In this document: one piece after another, positions 18,596 through 27,066 of the stretch
Numbering within the stretch: the first letter of the stretch is position 1
Layout: every line of letters begins with the position of its first letter
Assembly (NCBI GenBank): GCA_003142935.1
Contig: PLOG01000008.1
Location: forward strand, 1 to 37,334
Length of the DNA stretch: 37,334 nucleotides
Source: Acidobacteriaceae bacterium
GTDB taxonomy: Bacteria > Acidobacteriota > Terriglobia > Terriglobales > Acidobacteriaceae
Direction of reading: 5' to 3'
Made by a program: the position numbers and the translations under genes
Notes under the pieces: generated by a model
Seen by the model: the letters and a program-made list of their open reading frames with translations, nothing else
Database searches by the model: none
Told to the model about the DNA's origin: nothing

Positions 18596-19912
18596 ATGCT
18601 GGTTCAAACCGTAGGTAAGGCACAGTACGAAAACCTGAATTCAAGTCGTTTAGTTCCCAAGGGTACGATGGCGCCCTTTGTGCTGGTAACAGCGCTGTTC
18701 TTTCTTTGGGGCTTGCCCAACAATCTGAACGACGTTCTAATCCGGCAGTTCATGAAGTCGTTTCAACTTACCCGCTTCCAGGCGGGATTGATTCAGTCTG
18801 CGTTTTATTGTGGTTACTTCGTATTGGCAACGCCGGCTGCTTTGCTGATGCGCCGCTTCGGCTACAAATCCGGAATGATCGCGGGGCTTTGCCTGTTGGG
18901 AACAGGAACGATCCTTTTCTGGCCGGCGGCCGTCGTTGGCCAATACTGGTGCTTTTTGCTGGCACTGTTTGTGATTGCCAGTGGTTTGTCCTTCCTTGAG
19001 ACTGCTTCTAATCCGTTTATAGCGCAACTCGGCGAGCCGGAGAGCGCTGCTAGAAGATTGAATTTCTCCCAGGCATTCAACCCGATCGGCGCGATTGCGG
19101 GCGTGCTGGCTGGCACTTTGTTTATCTTTTCCGGAGTCGAGTTGACTTCGCGGCAAATTGCCTCCATGAAGGCTGCGCAGACTTACAGCCAATATCTTCG
19201 TAACGAGACTCTGCGGGTAGTGAATCCCTACCTCCTGATTGGCGGCCTCGCCTTCTTCCTGGCATTCCTGATATGGCGCTGCCGCTTTCCTGCAGTCGCA
19301 ACTGAAAGCATCGACGGCTTCAGCGGAAACAGCAGTTTCAGTAATCTCCTGCACCACCCTCACTTCCTCACTGCTATTTGCGCGCAATTCATGTATGTCG
19401 GGGCGCAAGTCGGCACCTGGAGCTATTTCATCCAGTATGTGCAGGAGTATACGCATAGCCCTGAAAAAGTTGCCGGATACTTTCTCACGGGGACTCTCTT
19501 TGTGTTTGGCATTGGACGCTTCATCTCGTCAGCCCTCATGGGTAAGGTCAGCGCCTCTAAGTTGATGGGACTTTATAGTGTGATCAACGTTGTTCTTCTA
19601 ACGATAGGAGTTATGGCGCCCGGCTGGACGGGATTGTGGACGATCTTCCTTTCAAGCTTCTTCATGTCGATCATGTATCCAACAATCTTTGCACTTGGCA
19701 TTGAGGGCCTTAGAGGAAACACTAAGATTGCCGCATCTCTTATCATCATGGCGATCATCGGCGGAGCGATACTCACTCCGATCATGGGACTGATCTCCCA
19801 AAGAAGCGGGAGTATAGCCAATGCCTATTCGGTCCCATTGATCGGCTACATGTTTGTTGCTCTCTACGCCTTTTGGGGAGCACATCTGCGTCCGTTCAAA
19901 TACCAAAACTAA
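18596..19912 (+). CDS. FucP-family MFS sugar:H+ symporter
   Basis: FVLVTALFFLWGLPNNLNDVLIRQFMKSFQLTRFQAGLIQSAFYCGYFVLATPAALLMRRFGYKSGMIAGLCLLGTG; FLETASNPFIAQLG. Substrate not determinable from sequence. Confidence 0.9.
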   Translation: MLVQTVGKAQYENLNSSRLVPKGTMAPFVLVTALFFLWGLPNNLNDVLIRQFMKSFQLTRFQAGLIQSAFYCGYFVLATPAALLMRRFGYKSGMIAGLCLLGTGTILFWPAAVVGQYWCFLLALFVIASGLSFLETASNPFIAQLGEPESAARRLNFSQAFNPIGAIAGVLAGTLFIFSGVELTSRQIASMKAAQTYSQYLRNETLRVVNPYLLIGGLAFFLAFLIWRCRFPAVATESIDGFSGNSSFSNLLHHPHFLTAICAQFMYVGAQVGTWSYFIQYVQEYTHSPEKVAGYFLTGTLFVFGIGRFISSALMGKVSASKLMGLYSVINVVLLTIGVMAPGWTGLWTIFLSSFFMSIMYPTIFALGIEGLRGNTKIAASLIIMAIIGGAILTPIMGLISQRSGSIANAYSVPLIGYMFVALYAFWGAHLRPFKYQN

Positions 19913-19976
19913 TAAATGCAAAGGATCGAGCCGCTCCAGCACATGCTGGATCGGGGAATGGGGCCAGATTTCAGTT

Positions 19977-20729
19977 ATGCGCGCTTCACTTTTCATTACC
20001 TGCTATAACGACACGCTCTTTCCTGAGACAGGCCGCGCGGTGGTCAAACTATTGGAAAGACTCGGAGTCGAACTCGATTTTCATCCGAAGCAGACCTGTT
20101 GCGGCCAGATGCATGCCAACACGGGATTTCGAGCAGAAGCTTTCTCCCAAGCCAAGCGGCTTGTCCAGATGTATCAGGACACAGATACCGTGGTTATTCC
20201 TTCTTCATCGTGTGTGGCGATGTTCCGTGATCAGTATCCTGGGCTGCTTGAGGAGTTGGGCAATGAGGAACTTCGCAAGCAGTTCACGGCGCTGTTGCCG
20301 CGCGTATACGAACTGAGCGAGTTTCTGGTGGATAAGCTGAAAGTGGAAGACGTCGGCGCTTACTTTCCGCATAAAGTGACATACCACGCAAGCTGCCACG
20401 GTCTGCGTGCTCTCCATCTAGGGGACCGGCCGTGGAGGCTAATGAATAAGGTGCGCGGCATGGAGCAGGTGGCGCTTCCGAATCTAGATCGGTGCTGCGG
20501 ATTTGGCGGCACATTCTCGGTGAAGAACGCCGAGGTTTCGTCGGCGATGCTGGCGGTGAAGTTGCAGGATATTGTTGGAACCGGCGCTGAGTACTGCACG
20601 GCTCTCGATAATAGTTGCCTGATGCACCTGGGCGGCGCTATGCACCGGCAGTACGCGGGGATGAAGACGATCCATCTGGCCGAAATATTGGCGAGTACGG
20701 AAGCGTCGCCGATGGAGGTGCCGGCATGA
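19977..20729 (+). CDS. lutA: LutA, lactate utilisation Fe-S oxidoreductase subunit
   Basis: CCG-type motifs TCCGQMHANTGFRAEA and CCGFGGTFSVKNAEVSSAML; Cys-rich CYNDTLFPETGRAVVKLLERLGVE. Confidence 0.9.
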   Translation: MRASLFITCYNDTLFPETGRAVVKLLERLGVELDFHPKQTCCGQMHANTGFRAEAFSQAKRLVQMYQDTDTVVIPSSSCVAMFRDQYPGLLEELGNEELRKQFTALLPRVYELSEFLVDKLKVEDVGAYFPHKVTYHASCHGLRALHLGDRPWRLMNKVRGMEQVALPNLDRCCGFGGTFSVKNAEVSSAMLAVKLQDIVGTGAEYCTALDNSCLMHLGGAMHRQYAGMKTIHLAEILASTEASPMEVPA

Positions 20730-22183
20730 GTCACGGCAGCTACCATCCAATACTGGACCCGACAAAGGCGCCGGCTTTTCCTTCCGCAGTTTTACCGGTT
20801 TTGCGCAACCCACAACTGCGCAAGAATGTGGCGCATGCGATCGACGTGATCCAGGCCAAGCGCGGAAAGCTTGTAGCCGAGAAGACAGACTGGCAGGAGT
20901 TGCGCACGGCGGGAGCCGCGATTCGCGCGCATGCTCTCGAGAATCTTGGATTCTACCTCGAACAGTTTGAAGAGCGCTGCACGGCTGCCGGCGGAGTGGT
21001 CCATTGGGCAGCCGATGCGGCTGAGGCGCGGCAGATTATTGTGAAGTTGCTGCGCGAGGAGAATGCTTCAGAAGTCATCAAGATCAAGACGATGACTTCG
21101 GCAGAGATTCAGCTTAATCCGTTTCTTGAGTCTGCTGGAGTGCGGACTTATGAGACGGACCTTGCGGAGATCATTCTGCAGTTGGGCGAGGATGAGCCTT
21201 CGCATATTGTGGTGCCGGCGCTTCATGTGAATCGCAGCCAGGTGCGCGAGATCTTCTCGCGGACGATGGGTTTGAAAGATCTGTCGGATGATCCGAAGGA
21301 GCTGACCAACGCTGTCCGTACTTATCTGCGCCGCAAGTTTTTGGATATTCCGACGGCAATCAGTGGCGCCAACTTCCTTGTGGCGGAGACGGGCTCGGTG
21401 GTAGTCGTGGAGTCCGAGGGCAATGGGCGCATGTGCCTGACCCTGCCGCGGACGATGATTACGCTGGCCGGCATTGAGAAGGTGCTGCCGCGATTCCAGG
21501 ATCTGGAAGTGATGCTGCAGGTGCTGGCGCGCTCGGCAACCGGCGAACGGATGAATCCATACACGTCGGTATGGACAGGTGTGAAGCCTGGCGATGGTCC
21601 GCAAAAGTTCCATGTCGTTCTGCTGGATAACGGACGCTCGTCGATCCTGGCGAAGAAGACTGAGCGGCAGACTCTGCGTTGCATCCGCTGCGCGGCCTGC
21701 ATGAACGCCTGTCCGGTGTACAGGCAGACGGGTGGGCATGCGTACGGTTCGGTGTATCCGGGGCCGATTGGGGCGATTCTTACTCCGCAGTTGATGGAGC
21801 TGCATCATGCGCGGTCGCTGCCTTATGCATCGTCACTGTGCGGAGCCTGCTACGAGGTTTGCCCGGTAAAGATCAATATTCCCGAGGTGCTGCTGGAACT
21901 GCGATCGCGGGTCGTGAACCAGGGGCGCGACCAGGCTGGCCGGCTCTTTGACCCGATGTACCTGGGGTTAAGGATTGCCAGCCTGATCTTCTCAAGGGCG
22001 TGGCTCTTCCATACGGCGCAGTTCTTCGGGCGCGTGGGGCTGAGGTTTCTCAGGCGCAAGGATGGATGGATTCACTCGCTGCCCAGCATTGGCGGCAAAT
22101 GGACACAGACTCGGGATCTGCGCGGGCTGCCGAGTCAGACATTTCACGGCTGGTGGGCGGCTCGCAAAAGGGAGACGAAATGA
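20726..22183 (+). CDS. lutB: LutB, lactate utilisation Fe-S protein (LUD domain plus 4Fe-4S)
   Basis: EVIKIKTMTSAEIQLNPFLESAGVRTYETDLAEIILQLGEDEPSHIVVPALH; CIRCAACMNACPVYRQTGGHAYGSVYPGPIGAILTP; CGACYEVCPVKINIPEVL. ATGA overlap with lutA. Confidence 0.92.
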   Translation: MSHGSYHPILDPTKAPAFPSAVLPVLRNPQLRKNVAHAIDVIQAKRGKLVAEKTDWQELRTAGAAIRAHALENLGFYLEQFEERCTAAGGVVHWAADAAEARQIIVKLLREENASEVIKIKTMTSAEIQLNPFLESAGVRTYETDLAEIILQLGEDEPSHIVVPALHVNRSQVREIFSRTMGLKDLSDDPKELTNAVRTYLRRKFLDIPTAISGANFLVAETGSVVVVESEGNGRMCLTLPRTMITLAGIEKVLPRFQDLEVMLQVLARSATGERMNPYTSVWTGVKPGDGPQKFHVVLLDNGRSSILAKKTERQTLRCIRCAACMNACPVYRQTGGHAYGSVYPGPIGAILTPQLMELHHARSLPYASSLCGACYEVCPVKINIPEVLLELRSRVVNQGRDQAGRLFDPMYLGLRIASLIFSRAWLFHTAQFFGRVGLRFLRRKDGWIHSLPSIGGKWTQTRDLRGLPSQTFHGWWAARKRETK

Positions 22184-22851
22184 ACGTGCATGTCCAACCT
22201 CGGCCACGGTCGCGGCAAATGATTCTAGAACGCGTTCGTGCTGCCACTCACTCTGTCACCAAAGGGGCCGGCGAACTCGAGGACGCCTATGCAGCCTTGC
22301 CGCGCGGGTATGTTCGCAGCGGCGGGCTCAGCGGGGAAGCCCGCATTGCCTTAATGATCGAACGGCTCCGTGAATACGGCGCCGAGGTGATTGAGTGCGG
22401 GCCAGAGCAAGTCCAGGCCGCGATCGCCGCGCAACTCGCGTCGAGTGGGAAGCATACCTTTGTTGTGCCTGCGGGTTTGTCCGCCGCATGGCTGACTCCC
22501 GGTTTCGAATGGAAGATCGACCGTGATTTGATCGCTTCTGAGATTGAGCAGGCCGAGGGTGTTGTCACTGCGGCCTTTTGCGGGGTTGCCGATTCGGGCA
22601 CAATCGTGCTCCATCACTCCGCCGCTGAAGCACGTCGGGTGCTGACGTTACTGCCAGACTGGCACCTTTGCGTCCTGCGCGCCCGCCAGGTCGTGGAGAC
22701 GTTGCCTGAGTACTTCGCCCGCTGTGAGCAGGCACCAGGGCTCGCCACGTATATATCTGGGCCCAGCGCCACAGCAGACATTGAAATGACGCGCATCAAA
22801 GGCGTTCACGGACCGCGCCTCCTACATGTGGTCATGGTGCGCGACGAGTGA
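22180..22851 (+). CDS. lutC: LutC, lactate utilisation protein (LUD domain)
   Basis: GVVTAAFCGVADSGTIVLHHSAAEARRVLTLLPDWHLCVLRARQVVETLPEYFAR...ISGPSATADIEMTRIKGVHGPRLLHVVMV. ATGA overlap with lutB. Confidence 0.9.
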   Translation: MNVHVQPRPRSRQMILERVRAATHSVTKGAGELEDAYAALPRGYVRSGGLSGEARIALMIERLREYGAEVIECGPEQVQAAIAAQLASSGKHTFVVPAGLSAAWLTPGFEWKIDRDLIASEIEQAEGVVTAAFCGVADSGTIVLHHSAAEARRVLTLLPDWHLCVLRARQVVETLPEYFARCEQAPGLATYISGPSATADIEMTRIKGVHGPRLLHVVMVRDE

Positions 22852-23015
22852 TGATATTCGAAGGAAGGTCGACAGCAGAGCGTATTCAAGGCTGGATCGC
22901 AGACTGTTTCAGTGTTGGATGAGTTGCAATCGGGCGCATGCAGCGTCGTCGGAGGAGGCTCTTGGCTCATTGCAGCTTGCTGCCTCCGGTCGATAGCACT
23001 CATTCGATGGAACGG

Positions 23016-23525
23016 TCATGAGAAAGTCTGTTTCAGAAACCAGCAGCGGCGCTCAGTTTCGTCGATCCAGTTTTCGATCAGACTGGTGGTGGCGAAGTCG
23101 GAATGCTGTTCGCAGAGGCTGTGGGTGGATCTCAGACTTTCGGCTAGTAATTTGTTGACTGCGAGCAACTCCTGGAGCATGGCCTCTGGGGCGACGTCCT
23201 TCTCGTCGTTATCTCTGATGCGCTGCTGCCGTGCGATGTCACTGATGGAGCGCAGAGTGTCCCCCTGCAGTTTGCGGGCGCGTTCTGCGAGGGCGTCCGT
23301 CATCGCGAATATTTGGTCAGCATGCTCATCCAGCAGGAGGTGGTAGTCGCGAAAATGGGGACCGCGCATGTGCCAATGGAAATTCTTCGTCTTCAAGTAA
23401 ATTGCAAAGACATCAGCGAGAAGATGTTTAAGCTCAGCACAGATTGCGGCATGAGCCTCGCTTCTGGCCGTTGAATCGCTCGCCTCTGCTGTGCGTACCA
23501 TTTCTGTGGGGCGGTATGTATTCAC
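23016..23525 (-). CDS. dps: Dps-family ferritin-like DNA protection protein
   Basis: LKHLLADVFAIYLKTKNFHWHMRGPHFRDYHLLLDEHADQIFAMTDALAERARKLQGDTLRSI; Dps ferroxidase motif. GTG start after GGGAAGAA. Confidence 0.9.
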   Translation of the reverse strand: MNTYRPTEMVRTAEASDSTARSEAHAAICAELKHLLADVFAIYLKTKNFHWHMRGPHFRDYHLLLDEHADQIFAMTDALAERARKLQGDTLRSISDIARQQRIRDNDEKDVAPEAMLQELLAVNKLLAESLRSTHSLCEQHSDFATTSLIENWIDETERRCWFLKQTFS

Positions 23526-23612
23526 AGTTCTTCCCTTTTGCCGCATCAATCGCGGCAACTGTTGGAATTACGCTAACTGCTTGGAGATGTCCGGCGCGAG
23601 AGTTGCGTAGCA

Positions 23613-23870
23613 TTAAGACGTGGTTTTCGAGCCTGGAGCTAGGAAGCGTGTAACGGACTGTACGGTAATATCCCGGACTTTGGGGAACTCGCTTCCACAG
23701 CTGGCGAGGCAAACTCCGAGGATATCGAGCCACCCGTTCGCAACACAGAATGCGGCGTTCTCTCCGTAAGAGTCTCTTACTGAATGGAAAAGTGCAGAGA
23801 GCGCCCGTTCAGCCTCGTGAGCAAATAAGGCAAGCGCACCCGAACTCTCTGCATCCAAATTGGTGACCAA
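23613..23870 (-). CDS. Small hypothetical protein
   Basis: 85-aa ORF upstream of dps; no family recognised. Confidence 0.3.
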   Translation of the reverse strand: MVTNLDAESSGALALFAHEAERALSALFHSVRDSYGENAAFCVANGWLDILGVCLASCGSEFPKVRDITVQSVTRFLAPGSKTTS

Positions 23871-24099
23871 TGAACCGGTTTCTATGGTCTACTCCGATAG
23901 AGGTGACATCTGTGAGTTTCGCGCCGGTCGGGACCTCCATGCTGCCCACGTGAGCCGGCACGAAGAGCGGGCCAACGCCAGGGACTGGGCAGGCTGGTGT
24001 AGCCGGAGTCTCCACATATCGGCTTGGATTCTTCGAAGGGGTGCGCCACGTTCGTTTGTTGACGTCGGAATGAACGGACGCACTCGATCGAAGAGTGAG

Positions 24100-24801
24100 T
24101 CAGCGTGCGAGAGCGGGAGCTCCTACAGCTGCCTTCTTGATCACGGACGCGACAGCTTCAGGATTGGAGAGAAAGATCGAATGGCTGCCCAGAGTTTCCG
24201 TTACCTCCGCGCCGGCCCTCTCTGCCATTGCGCGTTGGGCTGGCGGAGGGATCATTTTGTCATCCTTCGTGACTAGGTACCAACTTGGCTTGGAGCGCCA
24301 CGCGGGCTGGCTGACAGCACCCTCTAACGCTGCAAGGCCCCATGGAACCTGCGAATCAGCCATGAACGAGGCCAGACTTGGCTTGACATCAGCAGCAAAA
24401 GAAGAGGGGAACTTCTCTTGGTCCAGCAACGAGAAACCATCGACCGGTGGCAGAATCGGCGGCACAGGAGCGTCGGGCGCTGGATTGGCGAGCAAGGACG
24501 CGACCGACTCACCCTTATCCAGAGCGAAGGCGGTGATGTAGACCAGGCCGACAACCTTGGGGTCGTTACCGGCCTCTGAGATTACCGCGCCGCCGTAAGA
24601 GTGGCCAACAAGAATGACTTCCTTCTTGGCTGTTGCGATTGCGCGCTTTGCCACGGCAACGTCATCCGCGAGTGTAATGGTGGGGTTTTGAACGACGATG
24701 ACATCGAAGCCGTCCTTCTTAAGGATGCTGTAGACGGGCTCCCAGCCGGAGCCGTCGACGAAGCCGCCGTGCACGAGAACAATTGATTTTGAGTTAGACA
24801 T
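24100..24801 (-). CDS. Alpha/beta hydrolase (cytoplasmic paralogue)
   Basis: IVLVHGGFVDGSGWEPVYSILKKDGFDVIVVQNPT...VILVGHSYGGAVISEAG; nucleophile GHSYGG. Confidence 0.88.
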   Translation of the reverse strand: MSNSKSIVLVHGGFVDGSGWEPVYSILKKDGFDVIVVQNPTITLADDVAVAKRAIATAKKEVILVGHSYGGAVISEAGNDPKVVGLVYITAFALDKGESVASLLANPAPDAPVPPILPPVDGFSLLDQEKFPSSFAADVKPSLASFMADSQVPWGLAALEGAVSQPAWRSKPSWYLVTKDDKMIPPPAQRAMAERAGAEVTETLGSHSIFLSNPEAVASVIKKAAVGAPALAR

Positions 24802-24972
24802 GATGCCTCCTTGATTTGGGGAAATGTTGGCACAGCTTTGCGAGTTGCAAGCCGGATGGCCTCAGTGCAGGAGCGTTCGCAAGGTGCGGATCAAAAAAGC
24901 TGGAGCCAAGCCCGTTCATCGGAGCAATGTAGCCTCTGAAGTGCGAGGCTCCAGCAAAACCTCACGCAATCA

Positions 24973-25785
24973 CTACATCGATGCATGGCTCCCGGCCGCC
25001 GCCTGCTCAATGATGGAAGCAACCGACTCGGGGTGCGAAAGGAAGACGGAATGGCTTGCCTTGACCTCAACGACTTTTGAACCAGCTCGTTTTGACATGA
25101 AACGCTGGGCGTCGGGTGGAATCATCCGATCTTCGGTGGTGACGAGATACCAGCTTGGCTTCGTCTTCCAGGCAGCGTCCGTGACCGTGCCACTCAATGC
25201 TTCCAGTCCCCACGGCACCTGTGAAGCCGCCATGAAAGCTGCGGTCTCGGGCTTTACGTCCCCGGCAAATGCTGCTGGAAGCTTTTCGCGATCTAGAAGC
25301 AAGAAGCCAGCCTGGGGCGGCAGAATCGGAGGGGGTGTCGAGCCCGGCGCAGGGTTCTTGACCAGAGAACCGACAGATTCGCCGTTGTCCAGTGCAAATG
25401 CGGTGATATAAACAAGTCCGACAACGTTCGGGTCAGTTCCGGCTTGACTGATGACCGCCCCGCCATACGAATGACCAACGAGAATGACGGGGCCATTCAT
25501 TGCGTCAATCGCTCTCTTCGTTACCGCAACATCACCTTCAAGAGTGATTGTGGGGTTTTGGACAACCGTGACGTTGTAGCCCTTGTTGGTGAGAATCTTG
25601 TAGACGCTCTGCCATCCGGAGCCATCGACGAATCCACCGTGAACGAGCACAACGTTCTTCACAGTTTGTGTGCTTGCCGTCGCGGCGTGGGCAACAGCCA
25701 TGCCGGAAAACATGAGCGCGATGACGGGCAATATCCGCCAAAGAGCTCGTTGAAGACTAGAGTTCAATGTTGTGGGATGCAACAT
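24973..25785 (-). CDS. Alpha/beta hydrolase (exported paralogue)
   Basis: Signal-like RILPVIALMFSGMAVAHAA; NVVLVHGGFVDGSGWQSVYKILTNKGYNVTVVQNPT; GHSYGGAVISQAG. Start chosen at MLHPTT; the ORF track extends to 26025. Confidence 0.88.
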   Translation of the reverse strand: MLHPTTLNSSLQRALWRILPVIALMFSGMAVAHAATASTQTVKNVVLVHGGFVDGSGWQSVYKILTNKGYNVTVVQNPTITLEGDVAVTKRAIDAMNGPVILVGHSYGGAVISQAGTDPNVVGLVYITAFALDNGESVGSLVKNPAPGSTPPPILPPQAGFLLLDREKLPAAFAGDVKPETAAFMAASQVPWGLEALSGTVTDAAWKTKPSWYLVTTEDRMIPPDAQRFMSKRAGSKVVEVKASHSVFLSHPESVASIIEQAAAGSHASM

Positions 25786-25966
25786 GATCAAACCTCCTGG
25801 TGTGAATTTGGTTAAACGCTCTGAAGCTTGCCCAGCATCGATCAACTTGCGATCTCGAAGCTGATTGTGACCTAACCCGACATTTGCAGGAAACCGCAAA
25901 TGGTCGACTTTTGAAATCAGTCTTTCGGCAGGTTGATCGCTCCGCCAAATGGCGGATCCTGAAGAT

Positions 25967-26356
25967 TCAGCGAAGGCGTTTAATTTGTCTTCTGCCAAAG
26001 AGGCGGGCATCGATGGACCAGGCACCGGGGCCGATCATCGCTAAGGTGGCTCCGAGGGTTGCCAGAATAAGCGGTGTCCATGGATCCCCAGTGCCTGGGA
26101 GTGCGATCCACAGCTCGCGGCACGCCACGGCGGTGCCAACCACCGGGGTCCATAGCCCGACAAGGATCAGTATCCCCATGCCGGCATCTAGAAATTGTGG
26201 ACCGACTGATCCGACCTGCTGCGTTGCACCAAGGTGCGCGACAGCGCCTGATACAAGGATTCCGGCGGTCACTAAGCGCTGGAGCATCAGGCCCAGGCCG
26301 GGCAATCCATTGGCGAAGGTAGAAAATAGCCGTTGCAGAGAGTTCTCCCCCAGCAT
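25967..26356 (-). CDS. DoxX-like small membrane protein
   Basis: Four hydrophobic segments; LGATLAMIGPGAWSIDARLFGRR C-terminus. Confidence 0.65.
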   Translation of the reverse strand: MLGENSLQRLFSTFANGLPGLGLMLQRLVTAGILVSGAVAHLGATQQVGSVGPQFLDAGMGILILVGLWTPVVGTAVACRELWIALPGTGDPWTPLILATLGATLAMIGPGAWSIDARLFGRRQIKRLR

Positions 26357-26433
26357 TCCACGCGCAGGTTAGGTCATTACAGCGCAAATTAAAACCGCTG
26401 AAATGAGGACCGGACGATCCTTCTTTTGGGGGG

Positions 26434-27066
26434 CTATAGTTCGATCATCCCACGCTTGAGCCCAATCGTGACGGCATGGGCACGGTCGTTGGCGCTGAGC
26501 TTCGAAAGAATGTTTGCAACGTGGCTCTTGACGGTCGCTTCGCCGATTGAAAGCTGATCGGCAATTAACTTGTTGGAGTTTCCGGCAGCAATCAGCCGCA
26601 ACACATCGATTTCGCGCGAGCTCAATGCATCGTCCGTCGCGTGTTCGGCCAGCTGCGCGGCGATGTCGGGTGGGATTCGCTTCTGTCCGGCATGGACCGC
26701 GCGTATCGTCTCCAAAAGCTCGCGATGTACATGGCCTTTCAGTATGTAAGCACGCGCGCCCGCCTTGAGCGCCTTTAGTATCTGTGCATCCCCGCTATAC
26801 GTCGTGAGCACAATGATGCGGGCATCATTGAATTCTCTCTGAATCTCGCTAATTGCTTCAGCGCCATTCATCTCAGGCATCTGAAGGTCCATCAGAGCTA
26901 CATCCGGACGGTGTAAGCGGTATAACTCGATCGCCTCCTGGCCGCCCGATGCCTCCGCAACCAACTTCATGTCAGCTTCCGCATTGACCATAGCTGCGAT
27001 TCCCTTGCGAAGAATCGGATGGTCATCCACGGTAAGGATTCGGATCAGGCCAGGCTGGCTATTCAC
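26434..27066 (-). CDS. NarL/LuxR-family response regulator
   Basis: IRILTVDDHPILRKGIAAMVNAEADMKLVAEASGGQEAI...DVALMDLQMPEMNG; C-terminal LSSREIDVLRLIAAGNSNKLIADQLSIGEATVKSHVANILSKL. GTG start overlapping the kinase TGA. Confidence 0.92.
   Translation of the reverse strand: MNSQPGLIRILTVDDHPILRKGIAAMVNAEADMKLVAEASGGQEAIELYRLHRPDVALMDLQMPEMNGAEAISEIQREFNDARIIVLTTYSGDAQILKALKAGARAYILKGHVHRELLETIRAVHAGQKRIPPDIAAQLAEHATDDALSSREIDVLRLIAAGNSNKLIADQLSIGEATVKSHVANILSKLSANDRAHAVTIGLKRGMIEL

Noticed and set aside
18737-19456. 239-aa minus-strand ORF
   Set aside because: Antisense to the FucP-like permease.
21068-21808. 246-aa minus-strand ORF
   Set aside because: Antisense to lutB, rich in His/Arg as expected for a shadow frame.
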